Shown here one piece after another: positions 12,860-20,609 of a stretch of 20,609 nt of DNA (positions are counted from its first letter, which is position 1; every line of letters starts with the position of its first letter). The notes under the pieces were generated by a model. That model was not told the origin of the DNA. It saw nothing but the letters and a program-made list of their open reading frames with translations, and did not search any database. The position numbers and the translations under genes are program-made. Source of the stretch: Verrucomicrobiales bacterium (GTDB lineage Bacteria; Verrucomicrobiota; Verrucomicrobiia; Limisphaerales; UBA1096); the NCBI GenBank assembly GCA_002721375.1, contig PBKH01000079.1, positions 1-20,609 of the forward strand. Direction: 5' to 3'.

Positions 12860-14281
12860 TTATACTAGTGCTAATGACCCCAAATTATTAGGCTGGTCAA
12901 ATGATCTCATTCCATCAACATAATCATTAACCAACGATTGGATTTTTCTAACAATGGATTTATCTTTTGACATAAATCCTACTGGCATAGTTACAGGTAA
13001 AAGGTCTGGCTTGGTCAAGTGATAAAGCACTGTAACAAATTGATCTTCCATGAAAATCACTTCAACACACCCATTCAAAAAGCCCTCTAATAGTCCTTTG
13101 ATAAAGGCCGATTCTTTGCCAAAGTCATTTAACCAGCGTCTGATTGCCTGTTTATCGTTAGTATCTGGTACGGGTAAGAAAATTTCTGCTTCATACAGCT
13201 TTTGAGGTTTCTTAGACCTTGTGTTAGCAAAATTTTTCAGATCATCTATTACGGTTTTCAGTCTTGAGCTTTTTCCCCAATATTTATCTGAAGGAGCGAT
13301 CCAAGTCAGGCGTGAAACTTTTGGATTGTTTGATTTTTTACTGACTTCATTGGCCTTTTTGATAGACTCCAATACCAATTTCCAATTTTCTTTGGTATAA
13401 GCAGGCCCCACTAATGGTAGAGGAATCTTGGGGTTCATCTCTGACTCAGCTCTTTTAGCTGTAAAAGCGGGTACATCAATTGAAGAATTATTGAAAAATT
13501 GTACTGTCCAATTGTCTCCGATAGCTTTCATTGCTTCAGCCACTTCAGGTATGTTAGTTCGACTCCCATCAATAGACAGCGCCTTTGTAACCAGCTTATT
13601 AACCTCGTTAGAGTTTTCAAGCGATTCATAGTCATCCCGCTCTAGCGGATTACCCTCTAAATCAATTTTAAATAAGTTAGTCAACCTAAGAGAGTCTTGA
13701 CCTAGCTTATTTACAGAATCAAAACTGTAAATTGTAGGCTTTTCGTTACTGTCAGATTTCATCCCTTTGAGCCATTCTTTATCGTAATATTGATAAAACT
13801 TTCTTTGAAAAGTCGTCTTTGCGTGATTGGCGCTATTTGCAACAATCTCATTATCAACATTCAAAGCAATACCGAACTTCCAGTTATCCCTAATCCTTCT
13901 TGAACCAAGACAATTAAACCCACCGATTTCGAATGACAAAATTGATGATGTCTCCATGATAGACGATGTTTTAGGTAACTTACCTAAATCTTCAAAGTAA
14001 TCTTCCGACTGTGGTGTCAATAATATGTCACCTGATTCTGATATCTCTAAATCCCCCGTGCTCATTAAGTCAGATAGAGCTTCATTTAGTTCTTCTTTAT
14101 TTAAGCCCAAATAAGTCGCTATCTGATTTGGCTTTAGTGGGGAAAGCTGAACAATCCTCAGAACGAATTCTCGGATGAATGAAAGCCTTTCCTTTGTAAC
14201 GTAAGAATATTGGATATTAAATCTGTGTACAGGAACAATAAAATCAATCTCGTGAAAAGCGAGGTGAAGATCTTCGTACAT
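12860..14281 (-). CDS. 473-aa winged-helix protein of unknown function, middle gene of the helicase operon
   Basis: AAGGAG lies seven nt upstream of ATG 14281, and the gene starts 13 nt after the helicase stop. Residues about 32-95 form a helix-turn-helix/winged helix (FVLRIVQLSPLKPNQIATYL, then LSDLMSTGDLEISESGDILL), like the N-terminal recognition modules of many defence proteins. The rest (about 100-460) is mixed alpha/beta. It includes TWIAPSDKYWGKSSRL (a basic, surface-like segment near residue 320) and a C-terminal block WLNDFGKESAFIKGLLEGFL followed by VEVIFMEDQFVTVLYHL. I looked for the paired HxK motifs of phospholipase-D nucleases and for PD-(D/E)xK signatures and did not find them. 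It probably pairs with the kinase-helicase and could recognise a nucleic acid. The function is unassigned. Confidence 0.8.
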   Translation of the reverse strand: MYEDLHLAFHEIDFIVPVHRFNIQYSYVTKERLSFIREFVLRIVQLSPLKPNQIATYLGLNKEELNEALSDLMSTGDLEISESGDILLTPQSEDYFEDLGKLPKTSSIMETSSILSFEIGGFNCLGSRRIRDNWKFGIALNVDNEIVANSANHAKTTFQRKFYQYYDKEWLKGMKSDSNEKPTIYSFDSVNKLGQDSLRLTNLFKIDLEGNPLERDDYESLENSNEVNKLVTKALSIDGSRTNIPEVAEAMKAIGDNWTVQFFNNSSIDVPAFTAKRAESEMNPKIPLPLVGPAYTKENWKLVLESIKKANEVSKKSNNPKVSRLTWIAPSDKYWGKSSRLKTVIDDLKNFANTRSKKPQKLYEAEIFLPVPDTNDKQAIRRWLNDFGKESAFIKGLLEGFLNGCVEVIFMEDQFVTVLYHLTKPDLLPVTMPVGFMSKDKSIVRKIQSLVNDYVDGMRSFDQPNNLGSLALV

Positions 14282-14294
14282 TCTTAAACTCCTT

Positions 14295-17200
14295 TTACTG
14301 AACGTTAGAGATCATGATGGAATAGCCATCACTTAAATCTTTCGATTCAATGAAACTCAAGACTTTTCCAAGCGGTAGGTCACTGTTCCGGTTTTGCCAC
14401 ATATGCTTTGAACCAATAATGAGTAAACGATCCATTGCTCGGGATAGAGCTACATTAATCCTATTTGGAGTCTTCAAAAATCGTGGTTTCATGTCTCTAC
14501 TTGATCGAGTAATTGACAAAATGATGATTCGGTTCTCTTTACCTTGGTAGCTGTCAACAGTGTCAATTTTAACCAGTTTTTTGAAATCCTCATCCCACTC
14601 CAATTCATTAAACTTCTTTCGAATAAGCCTTTTCTGCTCGCCATACATGCAAATGACGCCAATCGCCGCTTCATTTTCTTTAACAACACTTTGCAGGGAA
14701 GTTTTAAAATGTCTTCTTTGCGCGATATCTTTTAATAAATTAATAATAATGTCAGCTTCACACCGATTATATATACTCACACCTTTATCATCTTGGTGGT
14801 AGCATTTAGAACCAAGGTTTGAGGTATCCAACCAAGTCACGGTATTTTGCAACTCTCTTGGCGCATTCCCATATATATCAGGAATAGCTCTTTCGCCGTT
14901 TTTCAAATCACCATCATAAAAAGATGAAGAGACTAAATCTCCTATTGGAGCTGCCATACGATATTGGGTCAAAAGTGCTGCACCAGCTTGCTTTCCATAA
15001 CTGGACTCAAATGCGCGAGCAAAGTCACTTTGCAAAACCGCATCCAGATCAGTTTCTCTGCTATCTATGCCTAGCTTTTGTGCCAATGCCTTTTTATGTG
15101 GTTCTTGGTATAAAGGAGGGAGTTGTCGGTGATCACCAACTAACAAAATCCGTTTTCCTGACTGCATCGCAATTGCAAGCTCACTAGCAATTGAGCGAGC
15201 CGCCTCGTCAATGATAACCCAATCATACTGATTCGCAGCAATTCCAATGTATCTTTGTCCAATACCAACACAGGTTCCGGTTACAAGCTGCCTAGAACGA
15301 GCAAAAAATTCTTCGTAATTAGCCTTTTCTGTATCCAACACGTCCAACATATCGATTGAAATATTAGCTAGGGCTACCGCTTTCCTGGCTTCATGAGGCC
15401 GTACAGAAAAATCGTGATTAAGCTTATTGATTATTTCTTGTTTGGCTTCCCGTATATCTCTTTTTTCTTCGAATACTAGACGATAATCATCTATAAGACT
15501 TCTTCTAATACTTTGATCCAATTCAGAAATAATCATCTTCAGCGAACGTTTATCTTCTTCATCCTCTTGAGATGAGAAGCTTTTCATTGCGTTAGCAAAT
15601 GCATCAATCTGCTTAAAAAGGTTTACTTGAGCGATTACTAATGTAGATAGATACTCAGCATCTAAACCCAATGGAGTCGATAACACTTCGACACGTTGTT
15701 TCAACTCGGCATGAAACAATGCTCTTTTTTCAGAAACAAGGGCATTTGAGTACACATCTTTTAAACCATCAGAAACAGCTCTTTCGCTATTACTAAATCT
15801 AACGACCTGTATGGAAGTATCGAGTCTTGAACAATGGGAACGAATTCTTTCTGCTGCGGTGTTAACCGCCTCATGTGATTGGCTAACTAGTAAAATTCTT
15901 TTTACGTTCTGCTTTTCTAGCAAATAGTGGACAAATGCTGCAATAAACTCAGTTTTACCCGTCCCAGGCGGCCCCTGCAACATAGATAAAGGGCCGTTTT
16001 GGATAATATTTTGGAATGCATTTCTTTGTTGAAGATTCAGACTTATTTTGTTGCCATGATCATCTTCTCTATCGTAGCGAGCAAAATCACTGTCCGTAAC
16101 TTTTACAGGATATTCAGTTGCTGTTAGTGAGCAATTAGGATCAAAATATTCAGTCAATCGACTGATAACTCCCTCATTATCTAATAGCCTCTCTAGTGCA
16201 GCCTTTCGCTTAGTGTATGAAGCTTTATCCTGCTTTGTCCTAAAGTAAACAACTTCTCCATCTTTTAATGCCCGAGTAATTGGTCTGACGCGCCCTACTC
16301 GAACCTCATTCATCGCAGAGTTTTTTAAAATTACCTCACCTAAAAAGATTTCCTTTTCGCCTTCGATCTTTAACGCTTCAACTGTGTCATCTTTTCTAAA
16401 CTTCCCAAGAATATCTACATCAGACGAGTAAGGGATAATCAATTGATCATTAGTTTCTTTTACTTCAACGATTTCACCCGTCATTTCAATGCAGGGATAT
16501 GACTCAGTCTCCGTGTCTATAATTGCTTGCCAAAGCTTAACCGTAGATATGTTTAGTCCAATATCCTTCGTAGATTTAGAATCGTCTATCGATTTGAATG
16601 CTGCTTTAAGCTGCTCAGTAAGTCCATGTTCTTGGTGAGTAGTTTCTTCAGGCTTTAGAACGATGGATTTGGTTCGTTGAAATGCTTCATTTTTCTGCAA
16701 TGCTACAGTTAGACTGTTTAATTTTGACGTAGTGCCTGATTTTATTCTGATTGGAAAATCTACAACGAACTGTGATGAGTCAATTATACTCGGTATAACA
16801 GAGCTTCTTGGTTTAGGTTCAAAACCCACACCAAGAGTATTTTCTCTACCTCGAAAGATGCTTTTAAAAATCCCACCTATTCCATGCATTTCTATAAACA
16901 AATCTCCGTGCTCTTTGGCTTTGGAGACTTGAACGTATAATTTGCCGTTGTCAGGGTAGATAGTAAGTTCTTCAAAGGGCTTATTAATGGTAACTTCTAT
17001 TAGGTTGCCAGTATCACTTGCTCTTGAATGTAGTGCTTTTTTAAACCTACTCAGAGTTTTAAAACCAGCTTCTCTATCGTTTAATTCTTTAACAATGCAA
17101 TCTGCTATTGAAGAATAGTCTTCTGACTCCTTTCCCCACGAAATGCCTAGTAGTTCTGATGCCATTCGTATAACAGCGAAGTTATCTCGCTCAAACGGTG

Positions 17201-19226
17201 TTGAATTATCAATGTATTCAGGGCTGTATCGATTATTTTTCACCTCATTAATGTCAGCTGAAAAATCGGGAATATCGATCAAGTAGATTTTGATGCTTTC
17301 ATCAGTCTGCTGAAGTAGTACGTTCTCGGGATGTAAATCACCATGACTAATGCCGAGGCCATGTAGATGCTCAATGACCTTAATCAAACTTTCTATAAGT
17401 TCAATTTTCTTATGAGATTCGACCTCAAGGCTTCCCCAATGTTTACCGTCAATTTTATCGGTAACTAAGTATAAGCTAGCTGATTTGTGAGCTAATCCGA
17501 AATCCCTAATAGTCGGAATATATTCTGGAGAAATTGTTTGTAGCTCTTCTAGTTGCTTTAAAAAATTGAGCACTTTAAAACAAAGAGCAGGGTTATTCGA
17601 ACTTGGTAGAATGTTCAACCAAGCCTTTACTATATGCCCATCCGACTCATAAACTTCTTTTTCGTCATTCTCCAAGATAAAAAAGTCGTCTCTGTAAACT
17701 CTAGTGTGATTAACCTGCTTTATATAAGGCTCTAACTCCGCAACATCAAAGTCAAAAGAGGTTTCGCAATTAGGATCTGCTTCAAAAAATTTATCAAAAA
17801 ACTCGTCGGCGTTAGTAAAACAATCCTCTCTCAGCGCTTGCTGCAATACGGCAGAGTACCATGCCGTTGAATTAGCGATCTCTTCGTTTAAACTTTCACA
17901 ACTCTTAACAGAAATTCGCTTTCCATTCAGAATATGCCAAGCCATAACTGCTAGACTGTTAACATCACTCTGGAATGGCGTCTGATTAGGGTTGTATGTA
18001 TCAAAAAGATCATTTACAGAAAGCTGTTGACGATAATCTCCAACTGTTCCCGCTGGCTGGTAATAAGCGGATATAAAGTTAGACAATGCGACTTCTTTGC
18101 TAGGGGATAACCATATACTGTGATCCCCTAAATCTCTGTGTGCGACCTTAATTTTGTGCAGATCTGCAAATTTAGCAATTAATAGCTTTACAATATTTAC
18201 CCGATCAATCTCACTGTAGTTGTCAGCATATTTAATAATAAATTCATTAAACCGACTATGGTGCGATGGGATCTCATAAAGTTCGCTATACTCCGTCGTT
18301 ACATTATCTTTTTCAAGACTAGACAACGCCCTCAAACAATTTTTATACAACTCATTATTCTTGTGCTTTATGTACTGCAAGACTTGTTTTTCACGCGATA
18401 CAATTTCGAATCTACCCTCAGGCGTTCTTCCTTTTACTCCTTCGAAATTGTCAAAGTTCCAGATACGTAACAACGCCGTATCTTGTCTTGAAGATTCAGA
18501 GACTGCATGAAATTCTTTATAGATCTTTTTGGGATGTTCATCTATCAGCTCACTGGCTTTATAACCTCCAACGCTAACCTGTTTCGGCGCAGTAGACTCA
18601 TCACTAAATACTCCATCTAGAGTTCTAAAATCTAGATTTAACGTTTTAGTATTTTCGAAAGGCCTAAATCTTTTATTGAAGACATCTTCATTTGCAAACT
18701 TTAAAAACTCTTCGAGAGAGATAGTATGTTTTTTGTCCTTTTCTGAAATGTTGTGGAATTTAGCGTTCCCACACATAACCACAAAAAAATCAACCCAAGG
18801 CAGTTTCTTACTGGTGAGTTTGTGTTTTACCTTGTCTAGCTTATCTTTTAATAGAAAAACTTTGTTCTGGGTAACGCTCACGGGAGAGCGCCCCATATCC
18901 TTGCTACCCTTGTACCATTTGTCAGCGTGTGACTTGATATCAGCACCGTTCCAATCTTTTAGCTCAACAATCAGGACGTTACAGTGGGTAACAATTACTA
19001 GGTCAAACTCGCCTTCATTTCCTTTTGTATCGACGTACCGGAAGCCTGCATAGCCTTTCCAGGGAAACATCGATGAGCCACCAATACTTTTTAATTGGTC
19101 TTGTAAAGAGCCTCCCCGTACAGGCTTTGAATCTTTTATTTTAGGCTTTTGAAATGCTTGCTTAATTCTTTCTATAGCTTTGACTTCTTGGGCATGAAGC
19201 CCACCGTTCCATGTTTTAACTTCCAC
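14295..19226 (-). CDS. NERD / tandem kinase-like / SF1 (COG1112-type) helicase, 1643 aa, Mokosh-like
   Basis: A GTG start at 19226 follows AGGA at seven nt. Domains in order: a NERD nuclease-related domain (about 8-125; FDLVIVTHCNVLIVELKDW carries the ExK-type strand), then a first protein-kinase-like domain (about 240-480). That domain has HRDLGDHSI at 363 but SNF where DFG should be. A second kinase-like domain (about 510-750) has HGDLHPEN at 628 and an LIDIPDF acidic strand. A divergent linker comes next, then a UPF1/COG1112-type helicase. Its Walker A is GPPGTGKT at 1085-1092, motif II DEAA at 1340, motif III GDHRQLPP, motif V DSYQGKENRIIIL and motif VI NVALSRAMDRLLIIG. As I recall it, Mokosh type I joins a kinase-helicase to a separate phospholipase-D nuclease. 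Here no such partner exists and NERD may supply the nuclease. It is first in a three-gene operon. Confidence 0.85.
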   Translation of the reverse strand: MEVKTWNGGLHAQEVKAIERIKQAFQKPKIKDSKPVRGGSLQDQLKSIGGSSMFPWKGYAGFRYVDTKGNEGEFDLVIVTHCNVLIVELKDWNGADIKSHADKWYKGSKDMGRSPVSVTQNKVFLLKDKLDKVKHKLTSKKLPWVDFFVVMCGNAKFHNISEKDKKHTISLEEFLKFANEDVFNKRFRPFENTKTLNLDFRTLDGVFSDESTAPKQVSVGGYKASELIDEHPKKIYKEFHAVSESSRQDTALLRIWNFDNFEGVKGRTPEGRFEIVSREKQVLQYIKHKNNELYKNCLRALSSLEKDNVTTEYSELYEIPSHHSRFNEFIIKYADNYSEIDRVNIVKLLIAKFADLHKIKVAHRDLGDHSIWLSPSKEVALSNFISAYYQPAGTVGDYRQQLSVNDLFDTYNPNQTPFQSDVNSLAVMAWHILNGKRISVKSCESLNEEIANSTAWYSAVLQQALREDCFTNADEFFDKFFEADPNCETSFDFDVAELEPYIKQVNHTRVYRDDFFILENDEKEVYESDGHIVKAWLNILPSSNNPALCFKVLNFLKQLEELQTISPEYIPTIRDFGLAHKSASLYLVTDKIDGKHWGSLEVESHKKIELIESLIKVIEHLHGLGISHGDLHPENVLLQQTDESIKIYLIDIPDFSADINEVKNNRYSPEYIDNSTPFERDNFAVIRMASELLGISWGKESEDYSSIADCIVKELNDREAGFKTLSRFKKALHSRASDTGNLIEVTINKPFEELTIYPDNGKLYVQVSKAKEHGDLFIEMHGIGGIFKSIFRGRENTLGVGFEPKPRSSVIPSIIDSSQFVVDFPIRIKSGTTSKLNSLTVALQKNEAFQRTKSIVLKPEETTHQEHGLTEQLKAAFKSIDDSKSTKDIGLNISTVKLWQAIIDTETESYPCIEMTGEIVEVKETNDQLIIPYSSDVDILGKFRKDDTVEALKIEGEKEIFLGEVILKNSAMNEVRVGRVRPITRALKDGEVVYFRTKQDKASYTKRKAALERLLDNEGVISRLTEYFDPNCSLTATEYPVKVTDSDFARYDREDDHGNKISLNLQQRNAFQNIIQNGPLSMLQGPPGTGKTEFIAAFVHYLLEKQNVKRILLVSQSHEAVNTAAERIRSHCSRLDTSIQVVRFSNSERAVSDGLKDVYSNALVSEKRALFHAELKQRVEVLSTPLGLDAEYLSTLVIAQVNLFKQIDAFANAMKSFSSQEDEEDKRSLKMIISELDQSIRRSLIDDYRLVFEEKRDIREAKQEIINKLNHDFSVRPHEARKAVALANISIDMLDVLDTEKANYEEFFARSRQLVTGTCVGIGQRYIGIAANQYDWVIIDEAARSIASELAIAMQSGKRILLVGDHRQLPPLYQEPHKKALAQKLGIDSRETDLDAVLQSDFARAFESSYGKQAGAALLTQYRMAAPIGDLVSSSFYDGDLKNGERAIPDIYGNAPRELQNTVTWLDTSNLGSKCYHQDDKGVSIYNRCEADIIINLLKDIAQRRHFKTSLQSVVKENEAAIGVICMYGEQKRLIRKKFNELEWDEDFKKLVKIDTVDSYQGKENRIIILSITRSSRDMKPRFLKTPNRINVALSRAMDRLLIIGSKHMWQNRNSDLPLGKVLSFIESKDLSDGYSIMISNVQ

Positions 19227-19248
19227 TAATTCGTCCTAAATTGTTGTT

Positions 19249-19588
19249 TTATCCAACGACTTTTAGCAAATCGCTGTAGCTTGCTACCATGTTGAATTTG
19301 ACCTTTTCAGCATCATCGTCAGATTCCACTTCCTGTTCGAGTCGCTCGAAGAATTTCTTGGCGCACTCAATTTTCGCTTCTTCAATCTTCTTCAGTTGCA
19401 TTACTTGGAAAAAATGTGGGAGAAGTGAATATAAATTCTAACTCAGCTATGTTTGTTAGTTCTTTCTTTAGTGCTTCAAATGCATAAATAGAAAAGAAGG
19501 AAGCCGCAATTTTTAACTTACTACCTGGATGAATCGTCTCTCTTAAATCATCGCCAAGTAGGTTGTTAATATTATCGATTATATTCAT
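19249..19588 (-). pseudogene. Gutted PLD-type helicase/restriction gene: N-terminus joined to C-terminus
   Basis: ATG 19588 has AAGGAG eight nt upstream and encodes 68 residues. The first 60 or so (NLLGDDLRETIHPGSKLKIA, then AFEALKKELTNIAELEFIFT) look like the start of the large helicases that carry an N-terminal phospholipase-D nuclease domain. The frame ends at 19382. A different frame then reads MQLKKIEEAKIECAKKFFER to VASYSDLLKVVG and a stop at 19249. That segment looks like the last residues of a type III restriction or DEAD/SNF2-type helicase. Both ends are well preserved but the roughly thousand-residue middle is absent, so this is an internal deletion that joined the ends out of frame. 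It lies 22 bp upstream of the kinase-helicase start, so its promoter may now drive that operon. Confidence 0.65.
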
Positions 19589-19811
19589 GTCTACTACTCC
19601 TTGTAACCAAGCACAGAAGCCAACAACGAGCCTTTACCGTATTGTTGAGCTTATAGCCTATCCAATTGATTATATTACCTCATCAAGCCCTACTCATCTA
19701 ACTTATTCATCATTACTTAAATTGCATACAATTCCATAACTTCATGCCTCTATCACGAGGTTAAGATGACCTACAAAAAAAATCGCCACCGAACATATTT
19801 TTCAAATAAAA

Positions 19812-19836
19812 AATGCAGCTCGAATTGAGCTGCATT
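19812..19836 (-). terminator. Intrinsic terminator of the 130-aa gene
   Basis: The perfect 10-bp stem AATGCAGCTC (19812-19821)/GAGCTGCATT (19827-19836) has loop GAATT. On the minus strand it is followed by TTTTTATTTG, four bp after the stop codon at 19840. It separates this gene from the helicase operon. Confidence 0.88.
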
Positions 19837-19839
19837 AAG

Positions 19840-20232
19840 TTACTTAAGTATCTTTCGCCATCGCGCTTTACATGCAATCATCCACGTTTCAGCGTCAATG
19901 CCAAAGATACTTTCTACATCATCAGAAAAGTTCCGAAGAAAGTTTGTTATCTCTTCGTGGTATCTCAGTAGAACAGTCAGCGCTTCGCGGTGATTTCGAT
20001 ATTTACCTTTGCCATCAGATAATTCATCAATTAATGAAGAGCTAAGTGATATCCCCAGCCATTGGCCTGTTTCACTGCGATGTAAGTAGATATATCGCTG
20101 GAAATCAAGCCGTAAGTCCTCATCTTCAATTTCTAAATTTGCTAAAAGCAATATGGTTGAATCATCACCTACAAAAGGAGATCTCGATTGCCTTTTGTAT
20201 TTTCGGATGATGCTAGTTTTTTTGTCTTGCAT
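19840..20232 (-). CDS. Hypothetical 130-aa protein
   Basis: ATG 20232 is preceded by AGGAG at seven nt and the frame ends at a terminator. The product has a basic N-terminus (KKTSIIRKYKRQSR) and a middle with a hydrophobic strand-helix pattern (STILLLANLEIEDEDLRLDF). The C-terminal half is helical (REALTVLLRYHEEITNFLRN; ETWMIACKARWRKILK). There is no signal peptide, membrane segment or motif that I recognise. Upstream on the same strand is the remnant of another small gene (20271 onward) only 38 bp away, so the two were probably co-transcribed before the insertion that cut that gene. The function is unknown. Confidence 0.7.
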   Translation of the reverse strand: MQDKKTSIIRKYKRQSRSPFVGDDSTILLLANLEIEDEDLRLDFQRYIYLHRSETGQWLGISLSSSLIDELSDGKGKYRNHREALTVLLRYHEEITNFLRNFSDDVESIFGIDAETWMIACKARWRKILK

Positions 20233-20270
20233 ATTGTTACTCCTATTTGTACTCAGAAGTAACTAAGCTC

Positions 20271-20440
20271 CTAGTCGGGAAAATCTTCGCTAATGTCGTC
20301 GAAGTCAAACTTCATTTGTTCTGAAAAGAATTCGAAGTCGTCCTCTGTCCACTCTGCATATAACAAAGGTTCACTCACTACTACACCAATTAATTCTCTT
20401 ATCACGGGGAGATAGTCTGAATGAGGTGGTTTAATTGAGT
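20271..20440 (-). pseudogene. 5'-truncated gene cut by an insertion sequence
   Basis: On the minus strand a frame runs to TAG at 20271-20273 and reads SIKPPHSDYLPVIRELIGVV, then ...SEPLLYAEWTEDDFEFFSEQ and ends DDISEDFPD. It has the acidic, regular composition of a genuine C-terminus. It remains open only to about 20471, and no start codon with a ribosome binding site occurs. Just beyond 20440 comes the leader of an IS3-type OrfA on the opposite strand, so the 5' part was most likely displaced by that insertion. The boundary at 20440/20441 (next bases TGACCAGTCC) is a guess. Confidence 0.55.
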
Positions 20441-20536
20441 TGACCAGTCCAGTTAAGGATATAATTGAACCTTAGCTGGAGAAAGTAAATGGCCGGAAGA
20501 AAGCGGTATACGAAAGAATTTAAACTGGATGCTGTG
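20441..20536 (+). mobile_element. Left end of an IS3-family element with the first 16 codons of OrfA
   Basis: ATG 20489 with GGAG upstream encodes MAGRKRYTKEFKLDAV, the highly conserved start of IS3-family OrfA (the helix-turn-helix subunit of the transposase). In intact elements the reading continues into an HTH and leucine zipper. Here the match stops dead after codon 16 and a TAA follows at once. The left terminal repeat cannot be verified because the right end is not in the window. TGACCAGTCC at 20441 is a candidate first base. Confidence 0.65.
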
Positions 20537-20609
20537 TAAGCGATCAATATAGACCCGGATCACCCCATTTTATCTAAGTCGCTCGTCAATTTTTTGTCCG
20601 CGAATTTCT
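20537..20609 (-). mobile_element. End of a second element inserted in the IS3 orfA
   Basis: Immediately where the OrfA homology breaks, the sequence changes to TAAGCGATCAATATAGACCC, followed by the end of a minus-strand frame (20570-20609, EIRGQKIDERLR then TAA) that enters from the right edge. A coding frame stopping about 30 bp before such a junction is typical of a transposase gene near its terminal inverted repeat. The element's family cannot be named from 13 codons, and the opposite end and any target duplication lie outside the window. Confidence 0.4.

Noticed and set aside
12860..14281. Phospholipase-D (MkoB-like) nuclease in the 473-aa protein
   Set aside because: No paired HxK(x4)D motifs are visible; the only clear domain is an N-terminal winged helix.

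Overview
The window (about 40% GC by eye) looks like an accessory island from a marine gammaproteobacterium, probably Vibrio-like. The reasons are a truncated copy of a gammaproteobacterial-type ribosomal protein S1, tRNA-Phe/Leu-like fragments of gammaproteobacterial type, and the start of an IS3-type OrfA. Genus assignment is inference only. There is no housekeeping operon. The content is defence modules, mobile-element debris and small hypothetical genes.

Layout. 1-231: the 3' end of an unrecognised gene. 259-4338: a + strand module behind three spaced copies of a GCTTGACA repeat. It holds an unrecognised 220-aa protein, an XRE/ImmA-IrrE zinc-peptidase regulator overlapping it by 8 nt, and a 716-aa protein with a C-terminal CHAT (caspase-like) protease domain with a His/Cys pair. 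I do not know this combination as a named defence system. 4339-5063: non-coding, with two 3'-half tRNA remnants (Leu-CAA-like and Phe-GAA-like), a terminator and short repeats, which looks like an old integration/recombination scar. 5064-8131: a Gabija-type pair on the minus strand, GajA (OLD ATPase/TOPRIM nuclease) followed by GajB (UvrD-like helicase) with a 4-nt overlap. 8452-8934: a very acidic 122-aa protein abutting a 37-aa one-helix membrane peptide. 8965-9855: about 890 bp packed with perfect hairpins and one long nested inverted repeat, directly upstream of a replication-relaxation/MobC-like gene (9856-10725). This resembles an origin of transfer or replication. 10770-11370: two small two-helix membrane proteins with their own terminators.

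11789-19226 is a three-gene minus-strand operon. It encodes a 1643-aa NERD / kinase-like / kinase-like / SF1 (COG1112-type) helicase protein, a 473-aa winged-helix protein, and a 352-aa paralogue of ribosomal protein S1 that keeps only four S1 domains. The large protein resembles the kinase-helicase of Mokosh type I as I remember that system, but no phospholipase-D partner is present. The S1 fragment is an unexpected partner that suggests a link to ribosomes or mRNA. Upstream lies a gutted helicase/restriction gene (19249-19588), whose first 60-odd codons are joined to what looks like its last 48.

The right edge (19840-20609) has one hypothetical gene, a gene cut off by an insertion sequence, the first 16 codons of an IS3-type OrfA, and then the end of a second element inserted into it. 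The strongest candidates for undescribed biology are the XRE-ImmA/CHAT module and the operon linking the NERD-kinase-helicase to a truncated S1.
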